A stretch of DNA of 64,000 nucleotides from Planctomycetota bacterium (GCA_020638735.1 JACKHZ010000009.1:496001-560000); one strand, 5' to 3'; shown: positions 1 to 9,247, counted from the first letter of the stretch. The notes: generated by a model not told the origin, from the letters alone. Numbers and translations are program-made.

Positions 1-2
1 GG

Positions 3-290
3 GTCGCCGAGGCGCGGCGGGCGCTCGACCTCGGCTACCTGCTGTCGTTCGCCGGGCCGCTGACCTACCCGAAGAGCGACGCGCTGCGCGAGGCGTGCGC
101 GTTCGCGCCGCTCGACCGCGTGCTGGTCGAGACCGACGCGCCCTTCCTGCCGCCGCAGTCGCGCCGCGGCAAGCGCAATGAGCCGGCGCTGGTCGTCGAG
201 ACGCTGCAGAAGCTCGCCGACGTGCGCGGCATCCCCCTCGCCGAGGCAGCCGAGGCGACGTTCGCCAACGCGCGGCGCTGTTTCGGCTGA
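3..290 (+). CDS. TatD family metal-dependent hydrolase, 3' end only
   Basis: Open frame entering from the left edge and ending at the TGA at 288-290; 95 residues are visible. The segment carries the C-terminal TatD hallmark VLVETDAPFLPP, whose Asp is a metal ligand in this TIM-barrel family, followed by a typical final helix (ETLQKLADVRGIPLAEAAEATFANARRCFG). TatD proteins are Mg-dependent 3'-5' DNases or related hydrolases in the cytoplasm. The start and other metal ligands lie outside the window. The gene converges on the glycosyltransferase gene ending at 304, with only 13 bases between the stops. Confidence 0.85.
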   Translation, partial: VAEARRALDLGYLLSFAGPLTYPKSDALREACAFAPLDRVLVETDAPFLPPQSRRGKRNEPALVVETLQKLADVRGIPLAEAAEATFANARRCFG

Positions 291-303
291 GGCGCCGCGC
301 CGT

Positions 304-2157
304 TCAGCGCGGCGGCGCCGCCAGCGAACGCACCAGGCCGAACACCGTCGCGTCGCCCGGGAAGTCGCGCTGCAGCGCGAGCAGCTCGTCGCGTGCCTCC
401 TGCGCGCGACCGAGACCCTGCAAGGTCAGGAAGCGATCGGCGCGCACGCCGACCGGCGCCAGGCCGCGCGCGATGCTGGCGTCCAGCAGCTGCAACGCGC
501 CCTCGTAGTCGCCGAGCCCACGGCGCGCGGCGGCGGCGAGCTGGTAGACGTAGCCCTTCGGCGGCGCGATCTCGAGGCACGACAGCGCGCGCGGCCCAGC
601 CGTCTCGAAGTAGCGCGGGTCACCGAGCACCCGACCGGCCTGCAGTTCGGCCTGCACCCACAGCGTTCGCGCCCAGGGATCCTCGGGGCCCTGCGCGCAC
701 AGCCGCTGCGCGACGACCAGCGCTTCGTCGGGCCGCGCCAGCTCGTCCGGCAGCGACACGAGCGCCTCGGTGAAGTGGCGCAGCAGGTCGTAGTGCGCCG
801 GGTAGAGCAGGTGCGCCGTGCGCAGCGGATCGACCGAGGCGACGACGTCGCCTTCGCGGCGCAGCGTGGCACCCAGCCCCCACCACGCGCGGAAGTCGTC
901 GGGATTGCGCGCCAGCTCCTGCCGCCACAGCGTGCGTTCGTCGCGGTAGTCGAGCGACCGCGACGCCGACCCGGCGACACCCAGCGCCAGCAGCACGCCG
1001 CACGCGACCGGCATCGCGCGCGGCGTGGCCCGACGACGCACGGCAGCGGCGAGCCGGGGCGACAACGCCGCGAGCACGGCCGCGAAGCCGACCATCGGCC
1101 CGTACAGGCGGTGCTCGGCGAGCGGCATGTTGAGCGGCACGACGATCCACGGCGCGGCGATCGCCCACGCGAGCACGACACCGATGCGGGTCAGCCGAGC
1201 CGAAGGCGCGCGCCACAGCGCCGCGACCGTCAAGCCGCCGAGGCTCGCCCAGCCGAGCAGCGCGAACGGGTCGTCGAAGCCGGTGTAGTGCACCTCGGGG
1301 TTCACCGACAACGTGGTCGGCGCGACGGCCTGACACAGCACGCGCGGCAGCAACGTGCCCATCGTCGCCAGCTGCGTCGACAGCGAGCGGCCGTAGCCGG
1401 ACAGCGGGTCTTCGCCGCCGCGGCCGAGCAATTGCACCGTCGCCTGTCCGAGCAGCAGCTTGCGCGCGAGCAGGTAGGCCCCGACGACGGCGAGCACCGG
1501 CAGCACTGCACCGGCGGTGCGCAGCCACTCACGGCGGTCCGGCCAGCGATGGCGGAGGCACGTCGCCTGCAGCAGCAGCAGCGCCGGTAGCACGACCCCG
1601 GTCTCCTTGCTGCCGACGGCGAGCACCGCGCCGAGCAGCATCGCCGCCAGCGCCGCGCCACCGCTCCGGCGACGCTGCCACGAGACGTGCGCGCACATCG
1701 CGACCAGCACGCCGAACGTCGTCAGCAGCTCGCTGCGCGCCGAGACGAGGTTGATCGCCTCCGAGGCCAGCGGGTGCACTGCGAACAGCGCAGCGGCGAC
1801 CGCCGCGGCGCGGCGCCGTCGCGACAGCTGCCACAGCCAGGCGCAGAGCAGCGCCGCGGTCGCCGCGTGCAGCAGCACGTTGCCGGCCTTGAGGCTCCAG
1901 GCCGCGGGGCTGATCCACAGGTTCAGCGCGAAGCTGGTCAGCAGCGCGGGGCGGTACATGCGCGACGCCGCGCCGCTGAACGCGCCCGGATCGACCCAGA
2001 ACCGCCCGAGGTTGCCGAGGTCGTGCAGCGCCGGGTTGGCATCCACCGAGTGGATGTCGTCGAACACGTAGACGCCGGTCAGCGCGGCGCCGTAGGCGAC
2101 CACGGCCAGCAGCGCGACGACGGCGAACAGCCCAAACGGAGTGCGGCGCGCGTTCAC
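304..2157 (-). CDS. Membrane GT-C family glycosyltransferase with C-terminal TPRs (TMTC-like)
   Basis: A 617-residue integral membrane protein. I chose the GTG at 2157 because it overlaps the stop of the upstream glycosyltransferase as GTGA; a start at 2196 would overlap by 43 bases. A first membrane helix (about residues 8-27) is followed by the acidic motif FDD at residues 32-34, the position where GT-C enzymes keep the catalytic acidic pair. Many hydrophobic helices run to about residue 390. The last ~200 residues are helical TPR-like repeats ('DDFRAWWGLGATLRREGD' and similar). A GT-C membrane domain plus TPR tail matches TMTC-type O-mannosyltransferases, which use polyprenol-phosphate-linked sugar on exported proteins. 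Sugar and acceptor are not known; the adjoining GT2 and pilin genes suggest envelope protein glycosylation. Confidence 0.8.
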   Translation of the reverse strand: MNARRTPFGLFAVVALLAVVAYGAALTGVYVFDDIHSVDANPALHDLGNLGRFWVDPGAFSGAASRMYRPALLTSFALNLWISPAAWSLKAGNVLLHAATAALLCAWLWQLSRRRRAAAVAAALFAVHPLASEAINLVSARSELLTTFGVLVAMCAHVSWQRRRSGGAALAAMLLGAVLAVGSKETGVVLPALLLLQATCLRHRWPDRREWLRTAGAVLPVLAVVGAYLLARKLLLGQATVQLLGRGGEDPLSGYGRSLSTQLATMGTLLPRVLCQAVAPTTLSVNPEVHYTGFDDPFALLGWASLGGLTVAALWRAPSARLTRIGVVLAWAIAAPWIVVPLNMPLAEHRLYGPMVGFAAVLAALSPRLAAAVRRRATPRAMPVACGVLLALGVAGSASRSLDYRDERTLWRQELARNPDDFRAWWGLGATLRREGDVVASVDPLRTAHLLYPAHYDLLRHFTEALVSLPDELARPDEALVVAQRLCAQGPEDPWARTLWVQAELQAGRVLGDPRYFETAGPRALSCLEIAPPKGYVYQLAAAARRGLGDYEGALQLLDASIARGLAPVGVRADRFLTLQGLGRAQEARDELLALQRDFPGDATVFGLVRSLAAPPR

Positions 2158-3296
2158 GCGACCTCCCGCGCGGCGACGCCGCCCAACTCGCGCCACAGCC
2201 TGCTGCAGCGCGTCGCCAACGCTCCGGTGCCGAAGTGCCGGTCGTAGGCGGGGCGCGCGGCCGTCGCGGCGGCACGCAGCGCCTCGGGTGACGCGGCGAG
2301 TTCGCGCAGCGTCGCGGCCAGCGCCTGCACGTCGCCGGCCGGCGTCAGCACGACGGCGCCAGAGCCGTCGAGCCAGCGGCGAACGGCCGGCGTGTCGGCG
2401 GTCACCACCGGCCGTCCGGCGGCCAGCGCGTGCACGAGCTTGAACGGCACGACCCGCTGCGCCTTGCCGCCGTCGCCGAACACTCCGGCGACCAGCTGCG
2501 AATCGGCGAGCAGCGCGGCGAGCCGTTCGCGATCGACGAACTCGGGTTCGAGCGTCACGGTGTGGCCCAGCAGCCCGCGCGCCAGCGCGCGGTCGGCGGC
2601 CGTCCCGCCGACCAGCGTCAGTGCGACGTCCGGCACCTGGGCGACCGCGTGCAGCAGCGTGCGCAGGCCGTGCAGCGGCACGCCGGTGCCGAAGAACAAC
2701 AGCCGCAGCGGACCGTCACCGCGCGCCCCGTGCGGCACGGGATGCTGCGGCGCGTCGGGGTCGTGCACCGGCAGCCACGCGAAGCGCTCGGCCGGCAGGC
2801 CGGTCAGGGACGAGGCGTAGAGCGCGTTCTCCGGCGTGTCGAGCAGCACGCGGTCGGCGGCGCTGCACGCGGCGCGGTCCAGGCGTTGCAGCCACGCCGC
2901 GCCGAGCGAGCCCGGCAGCACCAGGCGGCGGTCCTCGACGATCGTGTCGTAGGCGGACAGGAACAGATCGAGCACCACCGGCACGTCGACCGCTTCGCGC
3001 ACGGCGCCGACGATCGCGTGGCCCGGATACGGCACCAGCACGGCGTCCGGGCGGTCTGCAGCGAGCGCGCGGCGCAGCATGCCCAGCAGCTCCTGTCGGG
3101 CACGGCGCTGCTCGAGCCACAGCCGGGGCCACCGCCACGGCGCGCGCAGCAGCCGCTGCTTGTCGCGGCCGAGCCCCGACACGCGGCAGTCGCGCACCGG
3201 CACGCCGGCAGCAGCGAAGCCCTGGCGCAGCGACCGCGCGCGCGGATAGCCCGGGCCCTCGTCCCAGGCGCCGCAGAACAGCAGTCCGCCGCTCAC
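2154..3296 (-). CDS. Glycosyltransferase family 4
   Basis: A 380-residue cytoplasmic protein with a GT-B fold pattern. The N-terminal Rossmann half starts with LLFCGAWDEGPGYPRARSL. The C-terminal half has the nucleotide-sugar region 'LLFFGTGVPLHGLRTLLHAV' and the late acidic segment 'VPFKLVHALAAGRPVVTADTP', corresponding to the donor-binding EX7E region of family 4 (here the expected Glu positions are not clear). Its stop overlaps the GTG start of the next gene, and its ATG overlaps the stop of the GT2 gene (ATGA), so the three genes are probably translated together. It likely transfers an activated sugar to a lipid or glycan acceptor; the specificity cannot be read from the sequence. Confidence 0.82.
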   Translation of the reverse strand: MSGGLLFCGAWDEGPGYPRARSLRQGFAAAGVPVRDCRVSGLGRDKQRLLRAPWRWPRLWLEQRRARQELLGMLRRALAADRPDAVLVPYPGHAIVGAVREAVDVPVVLDLFLSAYDTIVEDRRLVLPGSLGAAWLQRLDRAACSAADRVLLDTPENALYASSLTGLPAERFAWLPVHDPDAPQHPVPHGARGDGPLRLLFFGTGVPLHGLRTLLHAVAQVPDVALTLVGGTAADRALARGLLGHTVTLEPEFVDRERLAALLADSQLVAGVFGDGGKAQRVVPFKLVHALAAGRPVVTADTPAVRRWLDGSGAVVLTPAGDVQALAATLRELAASPEALRAAATAARPAYDRHFGTGALATRCSRLWRELGGVAAREVA

Positions 3297-4414
3297 GACG
3301 CCGCGTCCGCTCGAGGCCCGTCGTCGCGCGGCGCGCGCTGCGTGTCGACCTGCGACAGCCCCTGGAAGCGCAGCGCGGCGATCTGCTCGGCGATCAGGCC
3401 GAGCGCGAACATCAACATCGCCTGCGTCAGCAGCAGCAGCGCCATGTTGGTGAAGCGTCCTTCGGTCAACCAGGTGTGCAGGTACCAGGCGAACCCGATC
3501 GCGCCGGTCACCAGCGATGTCGGCAGGAACACGCGCAGCGGCGCGAACATCGTCGCGATGCGCAGGATGATGACGAAGAAGCGCGAGCCGTCGGCGAACA
3601 GTCGCACGTGGCTCTTGCCCTTGCGCTGCCGCACCTGGAACGGGTGGAAGCCGACCGCCCAGCCGCCGCGCAGCATCGACATGGTGATGGTCGTCGGGTA
3701 GCTGAAGGTGTTGGGCAGCAGCCAGACGAGGCTCTTGGCGACGTCGGCGCGCAGCAGCCGATAGCCGCTGGTCAGGTCCGGGATCTGCCGCCCCGAGACG
3801 TAGCTGGCGAAGCGGTTGTAGACCTGGTTGGCGAAGTTGCGGTGCAGGCTGCCGCCGCGACCGCCGCGCGAGGCGACGACCATGTCGTAGCTCTCGGCCA
3901 TCGCGATCATCGCCGGCAGGTCGGCCGGCGGGTGCTGACCGTCGCCGTCGAGCATGACGATCCAGTCGCCGCGCGCCTCGCGCAGCCCACGCTTCACGGC
4001 GGCGCCGTTGCCGAGCCCGACCGGATGGCGCACGACGCGCGCGCCGTGGCGGGCCGCGATCGCCGGGGTCTCGTCGGTCGAGCCGTCGTCGACCACCACC
4101 ACCTCGGCGAACGGCAGCTGCAGCTGCGCCAGCACCTCGCCGACCTCGTCGAGCAGGCGGTCGAGGTTGAGCGCTTCGTTGCGGGCCGGGATCACGACCG
4201 ACAGCCGCTGCACACGCGAGGCCGCCGCTGGCGGCGTCGGCGCCACCGGCGCGAGCGGCGCGGCAGGCGCAGGCAGCGCGACGGCTGCGGCGGGAGCATG
4301 CGGGATCACACGCACCGGGACGTCGCCGTCGCCCATCAGCGACGGCAGGGCGTTGGGGCGGACCTCGAGTTCGAGTTCCTGCAGGTTGGCCGACATCGCC
4401 GCTGCTATCGGCAT
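3293..4414 (-). CDS. Polyprenyl-phosphate-sugar synthase-like GT2 with C-terminal membrane anchor
   Basis: Family 2 (GT-A) glycosyltransferase resembling dolichol-phosphate mannosyltransferase. It has LSVVIPARNEALNLDRLL, the VVDDGSTDETP nucleotide-binding motif, DGDGQHPPAD (DXD metal site) and TSGYRLL. Two hydrophobic segments near the C-terminus (around 'VFLPTSLVTGAIGFAWYL' and 'MALLLLTQAMLMFALGLI') would anchor it to the inner membrane. The frame is open back to 4462, but that first codon lies in an inverted repeat; I use the ATG at 4414 and note an alternative ATG at 4396. Neither has a clear ribosome site. The N-terminal ~60 residues are Pro/Ala-rich and probably disordered. A likely role is making a polyprenol-P-sugar donor for the GT-C protein of the same operon. 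Confidence 0.82.
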   Translation of the reverse strand: MPIAAAMSANLQELELEVRPNALPSLMGDGDVPVRVIPHAPAAAVALPAPAAPLAPVAPTPPAAASRVQRLSVVIPARNEALNLDRLLDEVGEVLAQLQLPFAEVVVVDDGSTDETPAIAARHGARVVRHPVGLGNGAAVKRGLREARGDWIVMLDGDGQHPPADLPAMIAMAESYDMVVASRGGRGGSLHRNFANQVYNRFASYVSGRQIPDLTSGYRLLRADVAKSLVWLLPNTFSYPTTITMSMLRGGWAVGFHPFQVRQRKGKSHVRLFADGSRFFVIILRIATMFAPLRVFLPTSLVTGAIGFAWYLHTWLTEGRFTNMALLLLTQAMLMFALGLIAEQIAALRFQGLSQVDTQRAPRDDGPRADAAS

Positions 4415-4461
4415 TTGCAGCCGCTGGCTGAAACGCCCGTGACGCCGCCTCCGGAAACGCA

Positions 4462-4499
4462 CGACGCCCGCGGCCGGCCGGAGCCGAACGCGGGCGTCG
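4462..4499 (-). terminator. Inverted repeat downstream of the pilin gene
   Basis: Perfect 11-bp stem (CGACGCCCGCG at 4462-4472 and its complement at 4489-4499) with a 16-base loop, located 43 bases past the pilin stop. On the minus strand only a short TTT follows, so it is a weak intrinsic terminator or attenuator. It would separate the abundant pilin message from the glycosyltransferase genes while allowing some readthrough. Confidence 0.5.
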
Positions 4500-4542
4500 A
4501 CGTGATCACGCGGCCGGAGCCGCGTCGATCAGGCGGCGTGCA

Positions 4543-5229
4543 TCACTGCACGACGACCCAGGTGTTGCCGTCGACCGCGACCGTGTTGGCCGCGACCGCC
4601 GAGTTCAGCGTGCCCGAGGACGTGCTGACGAACGCGGCCGAGTAGAGCGGCACCGTCGTGGTGCTCGTGTAGGCCGTCGCCGCGCCGTTGGTCGCCAGGA
4701 CGTCGCCGGCCTGGTTGATGAAGAACGTGCGGTTGCCGCTGTTGCCGCGGGTCTGCGGCCAGGCGTAGCAGCACCACATGGTCTCGGCCATGCCCGCGTC
4801 GACGTCGGTGCCGGTGTACTGCGCACCGCTGGCGGCTTCGCTGAAGCCCACGCCGGTGATGTTCGGCAGGTACATCTGGAAGAGGTAGCCCGAACGCGAG
4901 ACGCGGCTGTTGGCGTCGACGTTGCCGAAGGCCGCCGAAAGCACCGGCGGGGTGATCGAGACCGTGCTGCCACGGATCTGGGCGCGGCCCGACAGCTCGC
5001 TGAAGAAGCCGTACTCGCCCTGGCCGTTGCCGTTGGTGTCGATGACGCCCGAGGCCTGGCACTGCGACTGGCCGGACGAGATGTTCTTCAGCGTGGCGAT
5101 GGCCGCCGATTCGTTGGCGTTCAGGCGCGCGCTGAGCAGATTCGGAATCGCGATCGACGCGATGATGGCGATGATCGCAACGACGATCATCAGCTCGATG
5201 AGGGTGAAGCCCTGTTCCCGCTTGGACAT
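4543..5229 (-). CDS. Type IV pilin / pseudopilin (PilA/GspG-like)
   Basis: A 228-residue prepilin. The ATG at 5229 is preceded by GGAGA at good spacing and gives the short basic leader MSKREQG, cleaved before FTLIELMIVVAIIAII. This is the class III signal with the conserved Glu at +5 and a hydrophobic assembly helix. The globular part contains Ser/Asn/Gly-rich strands and paired cysteines (QCQ; WCCYAW) that could form a disulfide. The motif 'FFINQAGDVLATNG' near the C-terminal third resembles secreted GspG-like proteins of Planctomycetota and Acidobacteria (recalled, not searched). It would be processed by the prepilin peptidase at 13485 and assembled by PilB/PilC encoded upstream. Being last before a hairpin fits a highly expressed major subunit. 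Confidence 0.9.
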   Translation of the reverse strand: MSKREQGFTLIELMIVVAIIAIIASIAIPNLLSARLNANESAAIATLKNISSGQSQCQASGVIDTNGNGQGEYGFFSELSGRAQIRGSTVSITPPVLSAAFGNVDANSRVSRSGYLFQMYLPNITGVGFSEAASGAQYTGTDVDAGMAETMWCCYAWPQTRGNSGNRTFFINQAGDVLATNGAATAYTSTTTVPLYSAAFVSTSSGTLNSAVAANTVAVDGNTWVVVQ

Positions 5230-5313
5230 TTGCTTTCTCCGTGACAACCGATTTGTTCGGAGCGGCCGACGTGGCCGCCCTTCCCCTTTCGTCTCTTCTT
5301 CCTTCCCGCCCGT

Positions 5314-6189
5314 TCAGCGTCCCGGGGACGCCGGCTGGGCAGTGATGCCGAGGAATCGCGCGTCCTCCGCGACGGCCGACCAGGCGCCTGCTTCGTCACG
5401 AAGCAACCGCCTCACCTCGATCGGCCGCGCTTCGGCAGCGCGACGCAACGCATCGAAGCAACTATCGACCGCGCCGGCGCGCAGCTTGAGGCACGCCAGG
5501 TGGTAGTGCGCGATCGGCAGCTCACCAGATGCAGCGCCGAAGGCGCGTTCGGCCTTCGCGTCGTCGCCGAGCGCGGCGAAACCGAAGCCGGCTTGCAGCC
5601 ATGCCATCGGTGACGCGGCCTCGTCGGCGAGCACCACGTCGAGCCGCGCGGCGGCTTCGTCGACGCGTCCCATTTCGCGAAGGATGCCGGCCTCCTCGAT
5701 CGAGCGCTGGTGCCCGAAGCGCGCGTCGAGCTGCGCCGCATGGCTCGAGAACACCTGCAGCGCCTGCGCGTCGCGGCCGGCCTTGGCGAGCATGCGCGCC
5801 TCGTTGAAGGCCAGCACGTCTCGCTGCTCCTGCAGACAGTCCTGACGCTGCTGGGCGTCGTGGTAGCAGACCGCCGCCTCGGCGAACTCGCCCCGCATCA
5901 TGTGCGCGAAGCCCCGGAACTCGGCGGTGCTCGCCATACCGGGCTGGATACGCTCGACGTCCGTCAACTGCTGCACCGCGGTGTCGATCAGGTTCTCGCG
6001 CGCCGGCAGCGGCCGGCCGTCGTCGCCGCGCTCCGGCAGCACGAAGGCCATGCGCAGCTGCACGTCGGCGCCGCTCAGCAGCGTCATCACGTCGGCGTCG
6101 GTGCTGGTGTTCGCCCACGCGGCGCCGATCGCGCCGATCGCGGCCAGCGCGCCGCCGTACAGCAGCGCGCGCTTCTGGATCTCGTTCAT
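5314..6189 (-). CDS. Membrane-anchored TPR protein in the pilus operon
   Basis: A 291-residue protein with a short cytoplasmic N-terminus, one membrane helix (about residues 9-25, LLYGGALAAIGAIGAAWA) and a helical periplasmic domain. Repeating pairs such as 'ARMLAKAGRDAQALQVFSSHAAQ', 'GILREMGRVDEAAARLDVVL' and 'WLQAGFGFAALGDDAKAERAF' are tetratricopeptide-like. It lies between pilC and the pilin gene (spacers 55 and 84 bases), so it is probably cotranscribed. It may be a scaffold comparable in role, not in sequence, to the alignment proteins of the pilus machine. No enzymatic motif is visible. Confidence 0.7.
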   Translation of the reverse strand: MNEIQKRALLYGGALAAIGAIGAAWANTSTDADVMTLLSGADVQLRMAFVLPERGDDGRPLPARENLIDTAVQQLTDVERIQPGMASTAEFRGFAHMMRGEFAEAAVCYHDAQQRQDCLQEQRDVLAFNEARMLAKAGRDAQALQVFSSHAAQLDARFGHQRSIEEAGILREMGRVDEAAARLDVVLADEAASPMAWLQAGFGFAALGDDAKAERAFGAASGELPIAHYHLACLKLRAGAVDSCFDALRRAAEARPIEVRRLLRDEAGAWSAVAEDARFLGITAQPASPGR

Positions 6190-6244
6190 CGTTCTTCCCT
6201 CTGCCTTCCCCGAATGCGACGTCGGATGCCGGACCGGCCGCGGC

Positions 6245-7483
6245 CTAGTGGCCGCCGGACAGCTTCTCCTGCAGCTTGAAGATCGGCAGGAACACCGCGA
6301 GCACGATGCCGCCGACGATCACGCCCATGATCGCGATCATGATCGGCTCGATCATCGACGTGAGTCCCTTGACCTCGGCCTCGACCTGCTGGTCGTAGAA
6401 CTCGGCGATCTTCTCCAGCAGCGCGTCGAGCGCGCCCGACCGCTCGCCGATCGCCATCATCTTGACGACCATCGGCGGGAACACCGACGAGCTGTGGAAC
6501 GGCTCGGACAGGCTGTCGCCGTTGCGCACGCTGTCGCGGGCGCGGTCGACGACGCCGGAGATCACCAGGTTGCCGGCGGTGTCGGAGACGATCTCCATCG
6601 CGCCGAGGATCGGCACGCCCGACTTGACGAGCGTCGCGAAGGTGCGCGCAAAGCGCGACAGGGCGACCTTCTTGAACAGCACGCCGAACACCGGCAGACG
6701 CAGCAGCACGACGTCCTTGACGAACGCGCCCTTCTTGGTCTTGCACGCCGCGCCGATGCCGAAGAACGCCGCGCCGATGCCGCCGAAGATCACGTACCAG
6801 TAGTCGCGCATGAAGAACGCGATGTCCATGATCACGACCGTCAGCCCCGGCAGCTCGACCTCGAGCGACTCGAACACCGGCTTGAAGGACGGCACGATGC
6901 CGATCATCAGGAACGACGCGATGCCGATGACCAGCACCAGCGAGATGACCGGGTAGGTCATCGCCGACTTGATCTCGCTGCGCAGATGCGCCGCGGCCTC
7001 GAGGTACTCGGCGAGGCGCGTCAGGATGGTGTCGATCTGACCGGACACCTCGCCGGCGCGGATCATGCTGACGTAGATGTGGCTGAAGACCTTCTTGTGC
7101 GGCTCCATCGCCTTCGACAGGTCGGAGCCGGAGCGGATGTCGTCGACCACCTTGTTGAGGCAGTAGGCGAAGCCAGGGCTCTCGGCCTGGTCGGCCAGGA
7201 TCTCGAGCCCCTCGAGCATCGGGATGCCCGCCGACAGCATCGTCGACAGCTGCCGGGTGAAGACCTCCAGCTCGCCCTTCTTGACCGAGGCCTTCTTCGC
7301 GATCGGCTTCTTGCTGGCCTTGGACAGCAGCGAACCGAGACCGCCGGTCTTGGTGACGTCGAGCGGCGTCAGATTGCGCCGCCGCACCTCGGCGATCGCC
7401 TCCTGCTGGTTGCCCGCCGTGACCGCGCCCTTGACGACCTTGCCGGCCGAATCGCGCGCCTCGAACTTGAACTTGGTTGCCAT
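6245..7483 (-). CDS. pilC: Type IV pilus / type II secretion inner-membrane platform protein
   Basis: A 412-residue GspF/PilC family protein. The N-terminal ~60 residues hold the 'YEARDSAGKVVKGAV'-like signature (here FEARDSAGKVVKGAV). Two duplicated T2SSF domains follow: the first with FTRQLSTMLSAGIPMLEGLE, the second with FARTFATLVKSGVPILGAME. Membrane helices lie near residues 170-190, 220-245 and 380-403. The protein forms the inner-membrane platform that couples the PilB and PilT motors to pilin insertion. The gene is 46 bases downstream of pilB in the same orientation. Length and motifs are normal for the family. Confidence 0.93.
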   Translation of the reverse strand: MATKFKFEARDSAGKVVKGAVTAGNQQEAIAEVRRRNLTPLDVTKTGGLGSLLSKASKKPIAKKASVKKGELEVFTRQLSTMLSAGIPMLEGLEILADQAESPGFAYCLNKVVDDIRSGSDLSKAMEPHKKVFSHIYVSMIRAGEVSGQIDTILTRLAEYLEAAAHLRSEIKSAMTYPVISLVLVIGIASFLMIGIVPSFKPVFESLEVELPGLTVVIMDIAFFMRDYWYVIFGGIGAAFFGIGAACKTKKGAFVKDVVLLRLPVFGVLFKKVALSRFARTFATLVKSGVPILGAMEIVSDTAGNLVISGVVDRARDSVRNGDSLSEPFHSSSVFPPMVVKMMAIGERSGALDALLEKIAEFYDQQVEAEVKGLTSMIEPIMIAIMGVIVGGIVLAVFLPIFKLQEKLSGGH

Positions 7484-7529
7484 CTTCGTCCCCTGATCCC
7501 TTCGTCCGCGTTGTCCCTGTCAGCCGCCG

Positions 7530-9245
7530 TCAGTCGGCCATCGTCGTGGCTTCGACCTCTTGCAGGCTGGTCTTGCCGCGCGCCGCGTTCAGCAGGCCGC
7601 AGCGCCGCAGCGTCAGCATGCCTTCGCTGAGCGCCTGCTTCTTGATGTCGGCGATGTGCGCGCGATCGACGATCATGCGCTTGACCGGCTCGGTCATGCG
7701 CATCGTCTCCAGCAGCGCGAAGCGGCCCTTGTAGCCGTTGCTGCAGCGGGCGCAGCCCACCGGCTCGAACAGCTCGATGTTGAGGTCCGGATCCTCGAAG
7801 TCGGACTCGAGGAAGCCGAGGCGCAGCAGCGCGTCCTTCGACACGTCGACGCGGCGCTTGCAGTTGGGGCACAGCTTGCGGCCGAGGCGCTGGGCGCAGA
7901 TCAGCAGCGCCGAGCTGGCGACCATGAACGGGTCCATGCCCATGTCGACCATGCGCGTGATCGTCGACGGCGCGTCGTTGGTGTGCAGCGTGCTGAGCAC
8001 CAGGTGGCCCGTGAGCGCGGCCTTGACCGCGATCTCCAGCGTCTCGTGGTCGCGGATCTCGCCGAGCAGCACGACGTCGGGGTCCTGACGCAGGATCGAG
8101 CGCAGCGCGGCGCCGAAGGTCAACCCCGCCTTCGGGTTGACCGGCACCTGGTTGATGCCCTCGAGCTGGTACTCGACCGGGTCCTCGACGGTGACGAGGT
8201 TGATGTCGGGCGAGGCGATGTGCCGCACCGCCGAGTAGAGCGTCGTCGACTTGCCCGAGCCGGTCGGCCCGGTCACCAGGATCATGCCGTAGGGCTGTTC
8301 ACACGCCCACAGGTAGTCCTCCATCGAGCGCGCCTCGAAGCCCAGGCCCTTGATGTCCAGCGCCAGGTTCGACGAGTCGAGGATGCGGAACACGGTCTTC
8401 TCGCCCCACACGACCGGCAGGATCGAGACGCGGAAGTCGATCGCCTTGCGACCGATCTTCATCTGGAACTTGCCGTCCTGCGGCTTGCGCTTCTCGGCGA
8501 TGTCCAGCTTGGACATGATCTTGATGCGCGAGGTGATGTTGTTCTGCATGCGCTTCGGCAGCGTCATCGCCTCGACCATCGACCCGTCCTTGCGGTAGCG
8601 GATGATGACCTTCTTCTCGAACGGCTCGATGTGGATGTCGGACGCGCCCTGGTTGCAGGCGTCCAGGATCATCTTGTTGACCAGCTTGACGACCGGCGAG
8701 TCCTCGCTGCTGATGGCCGACAGGTCGGTCGACTCGTCGTCGGCCTGGTCCTCCTGCAGCGCGACGTCGGCGTCGTCGAACGAGTCGAGGATGCCGCTGA
8801 CCGACTCGCTCTCCTGCTGGTAGCTCTTGTTGCGCGTGCGTTCGATCTCCTCCTCGGTGGAGACCACGAGGCGCAGCTGACAACCGGTGACGATGCGGAT
8901 GTCGTCCAGCTTCAGCACGTCGAACGGGTTGGCGACCGCGATGGTGATCAGCGAGCCGATCTTGTCCACCGGGAACACGCCGTAGTCGCGCGCGACGTCC
9001 TCCGGCACCGACTCGAGCACCTCCTTGTTGAGGGTGAGCTTCGACAGGTCGATCGGCGGGATGTTGGCGGCCTTGGCGATCAGGGCCACGAGCTCCTGCT
9101 CGGTGGCGACGCCCTTCTTGACCAGCACCTCGGTGAACGGGCGGCGCTGCGCCTGCGCCTCGGCCAGCAGCGTGCCGCCGGCATCGGCGTCGAGCTTGCC
9201 TGCCTTCTCGAGGATGGCGCGGAGCTTCTTGGCGAACTGGGTCAT
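7530..9245 (-). CDS. pilB: Pilus assembly / type II secretion extension ATPase
   Basis: A 571-residue GspE/PilB hexameric ATPase. An N-terminal MshEN-like domain (about residues 1-140) precedes an acidic linker (about 150-185). The catalytic core has Walker A GPTGSGKST (326-334), the Asp box (VEDPVEYQ), Walker B VVLLGEIRD and a His box (STLHTNDA). The C-terminal zinc site is formed by C459/C462 and C498/C501, as in PilB and GspE. It powers pilin polymerisation from the cytoplasmic side of the membrane. The start lies only 2 bases after the pilT stop, so the two motor genes are tightly coupled. Confidence 0.95.
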   Translation of the reverse strand: MTQFAKKLRAILEKAGKLDADAGGTLLAEAQAQRRPFTEVLVKKGVATEQELVALIAKAANIPPIDLSKLTLNKEVLESVPEDVARDYGVFPVDKIGSLITIAVANPFDVLKLDDIRIVTGCQLRLVVSTEEEIERTRNKSYQQESESVSGILDSFDDADVALQEDQADDESTDLSAISSEDSPVVKLVNKMILDACNQGASDIHIEPFEKKVIIRYRKDGSMVEAMTLPKRMQNNITSRIKIMSKLDIAEKRKPQDGKFQMKIGRKAIDFRVSILPVVWGEKTVFRILDSSNLALDIKGLGFEARSMEDYLWACEQPYGMILVTGPTGSGKSTTLYSAVRHIASPDINLVTVEDPVEYQLEGINQVPVNPKAGLTFGAALRSILRQDPDVVLLGEIRDHETLEIAVKAALTGHLVLSTLHTNDAPSTITRMVDMGMDPFMVASSALLICAQRLGRKLCPNCKRRVDVSKDALLRLGFLESDFEDPDLNIELFEPVGCARCSNGYKGRFALLETMRMTEPVKRMIVDRAHIADIKKQALSEGMLTLRRCGLLNAARGKTSLQEVEATTMAD

Positions 9246-9247
9246 CT

